Origin: an uncultured Eubacteriales bacterium
GTDB taxonomy: Bacteria; Bacillota; Clostridia; Oscillospirales; Acutalibacteraceae
DNA length: 28,891 nucleotides
NCBI GenBank assembly: GCA_934489895.1
Contig: CAKSST010000024.1
Coordinates: 1-28,891, forward strand
Direction of reading: 5' to 3'
Part shown: in pieces, positions 21,302 through 28,714 of the stretch
How the letters are laid out: every line of letters begins with the position of its first letter
Position numbering within the stretch: the first letter of the stretch is position 1
The notes under the pieces: model-generated
What the model was told of the DNA's origin: nothing
Databases searched by the model: none
Seen by the model: the letters and a program-made list of their open reading frames with translations, nothing else
Position numbers and translations under genes: made by a program

Positions 21302-22228
21302 ATGAAAAAAGTATTATCCATTGTTTTGGCACTTGTACTTTGTGCCACCCTTTGCGTAACATTTACTTCCTGCAAAAGCAAAACAGACTTTACCGTTGGT
21401 ATTTGTCAGCTTATGGAACACGATTCTCTTGACCAGGCAACCGAAGGCTTTATTTCTGCTTTGGAAGATGCACTTAAGGCTGAAGGCAAAACCGTTGAGA
21501 TTGATACTCAGGTTGCAGGCGAAGCAAATCTTTGCACCACCGTTATAAATACCTTTACCTCAAAAAAGGTAGATCTTATTATGGCTAACGCCACTCCCGC
21601 TCTGTTGGCTGCTGCAAACGCAACAAAGGAAATCCCTGTTCTCGGCACTTCTGTAACCGATTATAACGATACCTTCTCAAACAATATTCCCGCAAACGTA
21701 TCAGGTACATCTGACGCTGTTCCTTTTGACGAGCAGGCAAAAATGATGATTGATACATTAGGTCTTGTTGAAGGTGACAAGGTGGGCGTTATCTACTGCA
21801 CTAACGAATCTAACTCCTTGGTACAGTACAATGCAGTAAAGGCACTCTTTGAAGAAAAAGGTATTGTTATAAAGGCATACACCTTCTCCGAAACAACTGA
21901 ATTGCAGGCTGTTGCAACTTCAGCTGCAAATGAGTCTAAGGCAATCTATGTTCCCTCTGACAACACCGTGGCTCAGAACGATACTATCGTTGGTACCATC
22001 TGCACAGAAAAGAAGGTCCCCGTATTCACAAGCTACGGCGGCAAAATCTGTTATGCAAGCCTTGCAATTGACTACTATAAATTAGGTGAAGAAACAGGCA
22101 AAATGGCTGCTGAAATTCTTCTTGGAAACAAAACTCCTGCAGATATCGAAATTGCAACCCTTACTCCGTCTGTTGTTTATAACGAGGATCTTTGCGCAAC
22201 TCTCGGTATCGAAGTGCCCCAAAACTAA
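21302..22228 (+). CDS. ABC importer substrate-binding lipoprotein, TrpX/COG2984 type (308 aa)
   Basis: Signal peptide of 23 residues (MKKVLSIVLALVLCATLCVT) and lipobox ending at C24 (FTSC), so it is anchored outside the membrane. The mature part starts FTVGICQLMEHDSLDQATEG and follows the two-lobe type-I binding fold of the COG2984 family (VDLIMANATPALLAAANAT, IPVLGTSVTDY, VPVFTSYGGKICYASLAID). Known TrpX members bind aromatic amino acids. The T-box upstream ties expression to an aminoacyl-tRNA level, probably phenylalanine. First gene of a three-gene operon. Confidence 0.88.
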   Translation: MKKVLSIVLALVLCATLCVTFTSCKSKTDFTVGICQLMEHDSLDQATEGFISALEDALKAEGKTVEIDTQVAGEANLCTTVINTFTSKKVDLIMANATPALLAAANATKEIPVLGTSVTDYNDTFSNNIPANVSGTSDAVPFDEQAKMMIDTLGLVEGDKVGVIYCTNESNSLVQYNAVKALFEEKGIVIKAYTFSETTELQAVATSAANESKAIYVPSDNTVAQNDTIVGTICTEKKVPVFTSYGGKICYASLAIDYYKLGEETGKMAAEILLGNKTPADIEIATLTPSVVYNEDLCATLGIEVPQN

Positions 22229-22249
22229 TTAAAATCCAGAGGTAAAAAA

Positions 22250-23173
22250 ATGGCTTTTTTAAACGCATTGCCCGGCGCCGTATCAGAAGGACTTATATGG
22301 GGATTGATGGCAATAGGTGTCTATATATCCTATAAAATACTTGACATTGCCGACTTGACTGTTGACGGCTCTATTTGCACAGGCGGTTGTGTTTGCGCAG
22401 TTTTAATAACAAACGGCGTACCTGTTTATTTAAGCGTAATTATTGCTTTTATTGCAGGTATGCTTGCAGGCGTATTGACCGGTTTATTACATACCGCTTT
22501 AGGTATTCCTTCTATTCTTGCAGGTATATTGACACAGCTTATGCTGTACTCTATTAACCTTGCAATACTCGGCGGAAAATCGCTTATATCCTTTGTAGGC
22601 AGTCAGCACAAGCTGTTGCTCAGTATGAGCGATAACTACTCTGCCATTTTAACAGCGGGTTTAATTATCGCCACAGTAATCGTTGTGCTTTGGCTTTTCT
22701 TCTATACAGAAATCGGTCTTACTCTAAAATCCACCGGTGACAACCCCGATATGAGCCGTGCTCAAGGAGTTAATGTTAAGCTTAATAAAGTAATAGGTCT
22801 TGCCATTTCTAATGGCATTGTAGCTCTGGCAGGCGCTTTGCTTGCACAGTATAAGGGCTCTGCCAATATAAATGACGGACGCGGTGCTATTGTTATAGGC
22901 CTTGCAGCCATCTTTATAGGTCTTTCGGTTTCAATGAAAATCAAGCCCAACTTTGTTGTAAGTCTTATTGGCGTTATCGGCGGCGGTATAGTGTACTACA
23001 TAATTTACAACTTTGTTGTTCTTATGGGTATGAAAACCGATTATCTAAAAATGCTTTCAGCAGTAATTGTGGCACTGTTCCTTGCTATTCCCTACTTAAA
23101 GGGTGAATATTTCAAAAAACAAAAATCCATATTTCCTGTTGACAACAATGCAGGAGGTGACGCAAATGCTTAA
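22250..23173 (+). CDS. ABC importer permease, TrpY/COG4120 type (307 aa)
   Basis: Membrane subunit of the BPD_transp_2 (branched-chain amino acid-type) permease family. About eight hydrophobic segments are visible, for example VSEGLIWGLMAIGVYISYKI, GVPVYLSVIIAFIAGMLAGV, SMSDNYSAILTAGLIIATVI, and GAIVIGLAAIFIGLSVSM. The loop GLTLKSTGDNPDMSRAQGV is the EAA-type coupling motif that contacts the ATPase. ATG 22250 has GAGGT upstream; the end overlaps the ATPase gene by 8 nt. Confidence 0.88.
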   Translation: MAFLNALPGAVSEGLIWGLMAIGVYISYKILDIADLTVDGSICTGGCVCAVLITNGVPVYLSVIIAFIAGMLAGVLTGLLHTALGIPSILAGILTQLMLYSINLAILGGKSLISFVGSQHKLLLSMSDNYSAILTAGLIIATVIVVLWLFFYTEIGLTLKSTGDNPDMSRAQGVNVKLNKVIGLAISNGIVALAGALLAQYKGSANINDGRGAIVIGLAAIFIGLSVSMKIKPNFVVSLIGVIGGGIVYYIIYNFVVLMGMKTDYLKMLSAVIVALFLAIPYLKGEYFKKQKSIFPVDNNAGGDANA

Positions 23174-23969
23174 AATCATCAATCTGCAAAAAACCTTTAA
23201 CCCCGGTACCGTAAATGCAAAAACAGCATTAAGCGGACTTGATTTAACCCTTGATATAGGCGATTTTGTTACTGTTATAGGCGGTAACGGCGCAGGTAAA
23301 TCAACAATGCTTAACGGTATTGCGGGTGTATGGAAGCCCGATTACGGCAAAATTGAAATTGACGGTGTTGATGTCACCAATATGTCAGAGCATAAAAGAG
23401 CCAAATTTTTAGGCAGGGTTTTTCAAGACCCTATGAAAGGCACCGCTCCCGATATGGAAATTGCTGAAAACCTGTCAATAGCCGCACGCCGTGATACAAA
23501 GCGCCGTCTTGTATGGGGCTGCACCAAACGTGAGCGTGAGGATTACAAAGCCTTGCTTGCACAGTTAGAGCTCGGCTTGGAAGACAGGCTTTCAACCAAG
23601 GTAGGTCTTCTGTCAGGCGGTCAGCGTCAGGCAGTAACACTGCTTATGGCAACACTCAAAAATCCAAAGCTTCTTTTGCTTGATGAACACACCGCTGCGC
23701 TTGACCCAAAAACCGCGGCAAAGGTACTTAAAATAACTAACAAACTGGTTACTGACAATCAGCTTACCACATTAATGGTAACCCATAATATGCACGATGC
23801 CATTACCTACGGTAACCGTCTTATTATGATGCACGAGGGTCGCATTGTGGTTGATGTTTCAGGCGAAGAAAAGAAAAAGCTTACCATCGAACAGCTGCTC
23901 AGTCTGTTTGTGCAAGGCAGCGGAAGTAAGTTTGTAAGTGATAAGCAAATGCTATCTAAAAAAGAGTAA
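23166..23969 (+). CDS. ABC importer ATPase, TrpZ/COG1101 type (267 aa)
   Basis: Energy subunit. Walker A GGNGAGKST (residues 39-47), Q-loop in GRVFQDPMKG, signature LLSGGQRQAVTLLMAT, Walker B LLLLDEHTAALD with catalytic Glu followed by His, and H-loop VTHNMHDAI. ATG 23166 is preferred over the longer frame from 23103, as AGGAGGTGA lies just before it and it overlaps the permease stop. Operon end is followed by a strong hairpin. Confidence 0.9.
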   Translation: MLKIINLQKTFNPGTVNAKTALSGLDLTLDIGDFVTVIGGNGAGKSTMLNGIAGVWKPDYGKIEIDGVDVTNMSEHKRAKFLGRVFQDPMKGTAPDMEIAENLSIAARRDTKRRLVWGCTKREREDYKALLAQLELGLEDRLSTKVGLLSGGQRQAVTLLMATLKNPKLLLLDEHTAALDPKTAAKVLKITNKLVTDNQLTTLMVTHNMHDAITYGNRLIMMHEGRIVVDVSGEEKKKLTIEQLLSLFVQGSGSKFVSDKQMLSKKE

Positions 23970-24003
23970 AAACAAACCGTTGCAATGCAACGGTTTGTTT
24001 TTA
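23970..24003. terminator. Bidirectional terminator between the ABC operon and DUF975 gene
   Basis: AAACAAACCGTTGC (23970-23983) pairs with GCAACGGTTTGTTT (23987-24000), loop of three, 14 bp, T-run on plus and A-run before it giving U-run on minus. The two genes converge here. Confidence 0.9.
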
Positions 24004-24014
24004 TGTAATTCAAA

Positions 24015-24635
24015 TTACTCAGCTGCAGCCTCGGCTGTTTCCTCAACGGGTGCTGCGGGTTTAAGACTCTGATATACGTTTGCAAATGTTGCCTTCATAT
24101 AAGGACCGACCCAGATATAAGCAATACCGAATGTAATCCCGCATAACAAAAGCCATCCTATGAATGAAAGAGACAGAATAAAAAGGTCCATCTTGTGACC
24201 GCTTGTCATAGCTTTTGACTCATTGATGCACTCAAGTGCAGGTTTGCCTTTATTTTCGGCAAGAATGTAAGTAGCCATTGAATATGAATACGCCTTAACT
24301 ATACCGGGAATAACAAAAAGAAGTGACCACAGGAATGTAAAAAGACCAACTAAGAAGGTTACTTTAAATGCTGCCCAGAAATCATCAAAGCCGCTGAATG
24401 CATCATTAGCCTCAGGATTTTTATCCTTGATTACCATCAAATAGACTCTGCAGATGCTAAGCGCAAATGCAGGGGTAATAATGATTGAAACTACAAGGCT
24501 TCCCAAAGGGAAAAATCTTAAAATTAGGCCTGCTACGGATGAAATCGCGCCAATAATAAGTGTAATTAAAAACAAAATACCGATTTTGCCTTTAATTTGT
24601 TCTTTTGCCATTGCTTTTAATTGTGCTCTGTCCAT
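24015..24635 (-). CDS. DUF975-family membrane protein (206 aa)
   Basis: N-terminus MDRAQLKAMAKEQIKGKIGI is the characteristic opening of DUF975. Four to five membrane helices follow (GILFLITLIIGAISSVAGLI, LGSLVVSIIITPAFALSICR, FLVGLFTFLWSLLFVIPGIV, LFILSLSFIGWLLLCGITFG). Conserved are AYSYSMATYILAE with NESKAMTSGHK. It ends in an Ala/Glu tail. Function of the family is unknown. ATG 24635 has AAAGGAGAT upstream and the promoter region is overlapped by palindromes. Confidence 0.85.
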   Translation of the reverse strand: MDRAQLKAMAKEQIKGKIGILFLITLIIGAISSVAGLILRFFPLGSLVVSIIITPAFALSICRVYLMVIKDKNPEANDAFSGFDDFWAAFKVTFLVGLFTFLWSLLFVIPGIVKAYSYSMATYILAENKGKPALECINESKAMTSGHKMDLFILSLSFIGWLLLCGITFGIAYIWVGPYMKATFANVYQSLKPAAPVEETAEAAAE

Positions 24636-24652
24636 ATAAATCTCCTTTTAAA

Positions 24653-24684
24653 ATTATTAGTATATATTATACTAATAATTAGTA
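24653..24684 (-). promoter_or_regulatory. Overlapping perfect palindromes at the DUF975 promoter
   Basis: ATTATTAGTATA (24653-24664) and TATACTAATAAT (24668-24679) form a perfect 12-bp inverted repeat. TACTAATAATTAGTA (24670-24684) is a second perfect palindrome using the same half-site. A minus-strand TATAAT (24666-24671) lies in the first palindrome, so a dimeric repressor would block this promoter. Confidence 0.7.
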
Positions 24685-24753
24685 TGACATAATTTGTTCA
24701 TATTTGCAACATAAATTTATACATTTGTTATATATTTTTAATATTTTTGTATC

Positions 24754-24782
24754 TTGTAAAGCAAAATAATATATGTTATATT
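24754..24782 (+). promoter_or_regulatory. Promoter of rubredoxin gene
   Basis: TTGTAA (24754-24759), 17-nt spacer, TATATT (24777-24782), then AGGAGGAAA before the ATG. Confidence 0.7.
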
Positions 24783-24815
24783 AACTTTAATAAATTATTA
24801 TAGGAGGAAATATAT

Positions 24816-24974
24816 ATGAAATACGTATGCGATGTTTGCGGTTGGGAATATGACGAAACCATAGGCGATGAAGAAAACGGCATTGCTGCAGGCACAAAAT
24901 TTGAAGACCTGCCTGAAGATTTTGCTTGTCCCCTTTGCGGCGTAGGCAAGGAAGATTTTTCTTTGGCTGAATAA
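24816..24974 (+). CDS. Rubredoxin (52 aa)
   Basis: Small electron carrier with one Fe(Cys)4. Both Cys pairs are present: KYVCDVCGWEYDE (C5, C8) and DFACPLCGVGKEDF (C38, C41), with the usual linker GIAAGTKFEDLPED. ATG 24816 follows AGGAGG. It stands just before the flavodiiron protein and can deliver electrons to it for O2 or NO reduction. A terminator-like hairpin lies between both genes. Confidence 0.95.
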   Translation: MKYVCDVCGWEYDETIGDEENGIAAGTKFEDLPEDFACPLCGVGKEDFSLAE

Positions 24975-24982
24975 TCATTAAC

Positions 24983-25014
24983 AAAAAAGCGCCATTTATT
25001 ATCGGTGCTTTTTT
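24983..25014 (+). terminator. Attenuator-like terminator between rubredoxin and flavodiiron genes
   Basis: AAAAAAGCGCC (24983-24993) pairs with GGTGCTTTTTT (25004-25014), loop 10 nt, with T-run. No separate promoter is seen for the next gene, so partial read-through would give more rubredoxin than flavodiiron protein. Confidence 0.75.
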
Positions 25015-25035
25015 TCACATAAAGGAGCATGTAAA

Positions 25036-26826
25036 ATGTTTATTACAAATGATATTAAATATGCCGGCGTAAACGACCACGAGATTGACCTTTTTGAAGG
25101 CCAGTATGTTGTACCCAACGGCATTGCCTATAACTCTTATGTTATAATTGATAAAAAAATAGCCGTTATGGACACCGTTGACACCCGCTTTACTCACGAA
25201 TGGTTAGATAACATTCAAAACGTGCTCGGATCACGTAAGCCCGACTACCTTATTGTTCAGCACATGGAGCCTGACCATTCTGCTAACATACACCAGTTTA
25301 TTAAAAATTATCCCGATGCAAAGATTGTTTCATCTGCAAAAGCTTTTGTTATGATGAAGCAGTTCTTCGGTACTGACTTTGCGGATAACCGTATTGTTGT
25401 AGACGAAGGCGATACTTTAGAACTTGGCGTACACACCTTAACCTTTGTTACTGCTCCTATGGTGCATTGGCCTGAGGTTATAGTTACCTATGACAGCACA
25501 GATAAGGTACTTTTCTCAGCCGACGGCTTCGGCAAATTCGGCGCTTTAGATGTTGAAGAAGATTGGGCTTGCGAAGCAAGACGATATTTTATAGGCATTG
25601 TAGGCAAATACGGCGCACAGGTGCAAAATCTGCTAAAAAAAGCTGCAGGGCTTGATATTCAGATAATCTGCCCCCTGCACGGTCCGGTATTAAATGAAAA
25701 CCTTGCCTATTACATCAATCTTTACAATATATGGTCAAGCTACCAGACCGAAACTGAGGGTATCGTTATTGCCTACACCTCTGTTTACGGCAACACAAAA
25801 AAGGCTGTAACGCAATTAGCCGAAAAGTTAAAGGCGAACGGCTGTCCCAAGGTTGTTGTAAACGACCTGGCTCGTTGCGATATGGCTGAAGCCGTTGAGG
25901 ATGCTTTCCGATACGGTAAGCTGGTACTTGCAACCACAACCTATAACGCGGGCATATTCCCATTTATGCACGAGTTTATTAATCACCTGATTGAACGCAA
26001 TTTCCAGAATAAAACTATAGGTATTATTGAAAACGGCAGCTGGGCACCCCTTGCCGCAAAGATAATAAAGGAAATGCTTGCAAGCAGCAAAAATATAACC
26101 TTTACCGATACCACAGTAAAAATTATGTCTGCCCTTAATGAAGAAAGCTCACATCAGCTTGACGCTATGGCAGATGAGCTTTGCAAGGATTATCTGGCAC
26201 AGCAGGATGCCACCGCCAACAAAAATGACCTTACTGCCCTTTTTAACATCGGCTACGGCTTGTATGTTGTAACCTGCCATGACGGCAAAAAGGATAACGG
26301 TTTGATTGTTAACACCGTAACACAGGTAACCAATACACCAAACAGAATTGCCGTTACAATCAATAAAGAAAACTATTCTCACCACGTCATAAAGCAATCG
26401 GGCAAAATGAATATCAACTGTCTTTCAACCGAAGCCCCCTTTGCTGTATTTGAAAAGTTTGGTTTCGCAAGCGGCAGAAATACCGATAAGTTTGAAGGCT
26501 GTGAGCCGCTTCGCAGTGATAACGGTCTTATTTTCCTGCCCCGCAATATAAACTCATTTATGTCATTAAAGGTAGAGCAATATATTGACCTTGATACCCA
26601 CGGTATGTTTATCTGCTCTGTTACCGAGGCTCGCGTGCTGTCAGATAAGGAAACAATGACCTACACCTACTATCAGAATAACGTAAAGCCCCGGCCCGAA
26701 ACCGAGGGCAAAAAAGGCTTTGTTTGCAAGGTCTGCGGATATGTGTACGAAGGAGATACATTACCCGAAGATTTTGTTTGTCCGCTTTGCAAACACGGCG
26801 CTCAAGACTTTGAAGCAATACAGTAA
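25036..26826 (+). CDS. Flavodiiron protein with flavin reductase and rubredoxin domains (596 aa)
   Basis: Reduces O2 to water (or NO) in the cytoplasm of anaerobes. Domain 1 (about 1-245) is a metallo-beta-lactamase with the diiron ligands H76, E78, D80, H81 (HMEPDHSAN), H144 (MVHWPE), D163 (SADGFG) and the His in CPLHGPVL. Domain 2 (about 250-390) is flavodoxin, FMN loop AYTSVYGNTKKA. Domain 3 (about 405-550) is a flavin-reductase-like FMN domain (GYGLYVVTCHDG, VTQVTNTPNRIAVTIN). Domain 4 (about 562-596) is rubredoxin (FVCKVCGYVYEG, FVCPLCKHG). The whole electron chain is in one protein. ATG 25036 has AAAGGAGC upstream. Confidence 0.95.
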   Translation: MFITNDIKYAGVNDHEIDLFEGQYVVPNGIAYNSYVIIDKKIAVMDTVDTRFTHEWLDNIQNVLGSRKPDYLIVQHMEPDHSANIHQFIKNYPDAKIVSSAKAFVMMKQFFGTDFADNRIVVDEGDTLELGVHTLTFVTAPMVHWPEVIVTYDSTDKVLFSADGFGKFGALDVEEDWACEARRYFIGIVGKYGAQVQNLLKKAAGLDIQIICPLHGPVLNENLAYYINLYNIWSSYQTETEGIVIAYTSVYGNTKKAVTQLAEKLKANGCPKVVVNDLARCDMAEAVEDAFRYGKLVLATTTYNAGIFPFMHEFINHLIERNFQNKTIGIIENGSWAPLAAKIIKEMLASSKNITFTDTTVKIMSALNEESSHQLDAMADELCKDYLAQQDATANKNDLTALFNIGYGLYVVTCHDGKKDNGLIVNTVTQVTNTPNRIAVTINKENYSHHVIKQSGKMNINCLSTEAPFAVFEKFGFASGRNTDKFEGCEPLRSDNGLIFLPRNINSFMSLKVEQYIDLDTHGMFICSVTEARVLSDKETMTYTYYQNNVKPRPETEGKKGFVCKVCGYVYEGDTLPEDFVCPLCKHGAQDFEAIQ

Positions 26827-26854
26827 CAAAAAACTGTCAGCTATTTATGTATTT

Positions 26855-26889
26855 AAAAAGCCGAACACTTTTTGAGTATTCGGCTTTTT
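26855..26889. terminator. Bidirectional terminator between convergent genes
   Basis: AAAAAGCCGAA (26855-26865) pairs with TTCGGCTTTTT (26879-26889), perfect 11 bp, extended inside by ACT/AGT. It ends the flavodiiron and the aldolase-like transcript. Confidence 0.9.
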
Positions 26890-26893
26890 ATTG

Positions 26894-28186
26894 TTAATCA
26901 GAAAGCTTAAATGCTTTTTTAAGGTCTTTTATTTCATCCGGTGAGATGTGAACAATATCGCCTACGCGCTTACAGTCGATAATTGAATGTGCGGTAAGCT
27001 CAAGCACTTCCAATCGGTCAAACGCCTGCAAAAGCGTATCACCCGTTACGACCACGCAGTCATTATTGAAAATAATTGCGGGGCGGCTGGGCTTAAACTC
27101 TTTTGCAACAGCGTCAACATCCTCATAAAGCATCTCGGCGGGCAATTTTATGATATCGCGAAGCAGAATATAGCTTTCAGGAATGGTGCGGGCATCAAAC
27201 TCCTCATCGGTAACGGCAAAAGCCATTGCGTGAACAGGGTGTGCCAGCATTATGGCATTTATTCCGGGGTTATTTTTATAAATGCTTTCGTGCAGCTTAA
27301 CAGCGCGCGAGGGTACTCTACCCTGCTCTTTCATACCGTTCTTTATGCGAACAAGGTCCTCTTCGGTAAGGTATGCCCTGTCGTGACCGAAAGGTGTAAT
27401 AATAAAGCTGCCGTCACTAAGACGCACCGAATATGTGCCGTGAGTTGCCGTAAACAGTCCCTGTCTGTAGGAACGGTGGATAAGCGTTATCATATCGCGG
27501 CGGGCAGCAAGCTCTTCCGAAGTGTGGGTGTGCGCAACAAAATCATCCATTTCAAGATGGTTTCTGGTTTCGGTCTTGCGGAAAAACTCCTTAGGTAAGG
27601 TGTTTGTTTTGCCTAAACTATGCGCTATTATCTCAAGGTTTGCGGAATAATTTAAGGTTTCAAACATTTTAAATGCCGTAAACAGATCCTCGGCACCTAT
27701 GCAAACTCCATGGTTTTCAAGTATAACAATGTCAACATCGTTTTCAAACTCTTTTGCAATATTGGCACCAAGTTCTTCACTGCCGGGAACGGCATAGGTA
27801 GCCATTGATATTTTTGAGCAGGATTTGCGCACAGACGGCAGCAAGTCAAGGTCAGGCAGCTTTCTTGCAATAGAGAAAGAAACAAGTGCGGGCGGATGCG
27901 CGTGCAAAACCGCTTTTATATCGCTACGCTTTGCATATACAGATGCGTGGAAAGGCAGCTCGGACGACGGCTTGTGCGGACCCACGATTGTACCGTCGGG
28001 CTTTACACAAATAATATCGTGTCTTGTCAGCGTGCCCTTGTCTATACCGGCAGGAGTTATCCAGATGTTACCGTAATCATCAATTATGGAAAGGTTACCG
28101 CCCGAAGTGGTGGTAAGACCCTTTTCATAGATACGCTTCATAAACATAACCAACTGGTCAGCAGGATGGAAATATGAAATATTCAT
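26894..28186 (-). CDS. Tandem class II aldolase/adducin-family protein (430 aa)
   Basis: Two copies of the class II aldolase fold in one chain. The N-terminal copy (1-205) keeps the active-site set: TTSGGNLSI, SSELPFHASVY (Glu), VLHAHPP (two zinc His), ENHG (third His). This suggests a Zn-dependent aldolase, dehydratase or epimerase for sugar phosphates such as fuculose- or ribulose-type substrates. In the second copy (about 225-430) the same places read SRAVKLHESIY, MLAHPVHA and NNDC, so the Glu and part of the zinc His set are lost. Start ATG 28186 has AGGGAG upstream. Single gene with own promoter; substrate unknown. Confidence 0.85.
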   Translation of the reverse strand: MNISYFHPADQLVMFMKRIYEKGLTTTSGGNLSIIDDYGNIWITPAGIDKGTLTRHDIICVKPDGTIVGPHKPSSELPFHASVYAKRSDIKAVLHAHPPALVSFSIARKLPDLDLLPSVRKSCSKISMATYAVPGSEELGANIAKEFENDVDIVILENHGVCIGAEDLFTAFKMFETLNYSANLEIIAHSLGKTNTLPKEFFRKTETRNHLEMDDFVAHTHTSEELAARRDMITLIHRSYRQGLFTATHGTYSVRLSDGSFIITPFGHDRAYLTEEDLVRIKNGMKEQGRVPSRAVKLHESIYKNNPGINAIMLAHPVHAMAFAVTDEEFDARTIPESYILLRDIIKLPAEMLYEDVDAVAKEFKPSRPAIIFNNDCVVVTGDTLLQAFDRLEVLELTAHSIIDCKRVGDIVHISPDEIKDLKKAFKLSD

Positions 28187-28222
28187 ATTAAAAACTCCCT
28201 TACAAATTTATTGTATATTATT

Positions 28223-28251
28223 ATATTACCACTTGTGCCTTAGTTTATCAA
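28223..28251 (-). promoter_or_regulatory. Promoter of the aldolase-like gene
   Basis: Minus strand TTGATA (plus positions 28246-28251), 17-nt spacer, TAATAT (28223-28228), about 37 nt before the ATG. Confidence 0.65.
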
Positions 28252-28410
28252 TTCGCAAAAATGCATAAATTTTACTTATTATACCAAAAGTTTTTGCATC
28301 CAAATATACAGTCAGCCATTAACGCTTTCGCGCACAGGGCCGCAAAAGCGAATAAATACTTAAATATATAATGAAAACACATTAAAACAGGGGTTTTCGT
28401 AAACGAAACG

Positions 28411-28451
28411 GGACACCGATCGAGATACTCATTGTATCAAAATCGGTGTCC
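28411..28451. other. Long two-part hairpin in non-coding DNA
   Basis: GGACACCGAT (28411-28420) pairs perfectly with ATCGGTGTCC (28442-28451). Inside it GATAC (28424-28428) pairs with GTATC (28434-28438), with 3-nt symmetric internal loops. A smaller hairpin TTTCGT-AA-ACGAAA (28395-28408) precedes it. No T-run follows, so it is not a normal terminator. Confidence 0.7.
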
Positions 28452-28511
28452 GGTTATGTGATGGGCGTTCAAAAAAGAACTGTGTGAAAATTCCTTATTT
28501 CCGGGTTATAT

Positions 28512-28714
28512 TCTGCACTTCGTTCAGAGTTTTATTTTTACTCCGTAAAAGTTTTATTGAAACCTCACGGTTTCAGTTATATTATATCCGCCTATTTAAC
28601 TGTGCAAAGCACAATATCACTCGGCATCAGCCGAATATCACTGCGAAGCAATATAACTAGCCGAAAGGCTAATATAACTGAAAAACTCCTTGTTCGAAAA
28701 AACAAGGAGTTTTT
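28512..28714. repeat. Array of short hairpins with AT-rich spacers, ending in a terminator-like stem
   Basis: Small inverted repeats follow each other: 28512-28528 (TCTG...CAGA), 28536-28550 (TTTTAC-TCC-GTAAAA), 28558-28575 (TGAAACC-TCAC-GGTTTCA), 28601-28613 (TGTGC-AAA-GCACA), 28621-28634 (TCGGC-ATCA-GCCGA), 28642-28650 (TGC-GAA-GCA), 28659-28670 (AGCC-GAAA-GGCT). Spacers are similar 7-10 nt pieces such as GTTTTAT, ATATCAC, ATATAAC. The array ends with a perfect 14-bp stem (28681-28694 with 28701-28714) with A/T ends. No gene is seen from 28252 to the right edge apart from weak short frames. Confidence 0.75.

Noticed and set aside
23103..23165. Longer N-terminus for the ABC ATPase
   Set aside because: It lies in the permease gene; the ATG at 23166 follows AGGAGGTGA and gives the normal family start.
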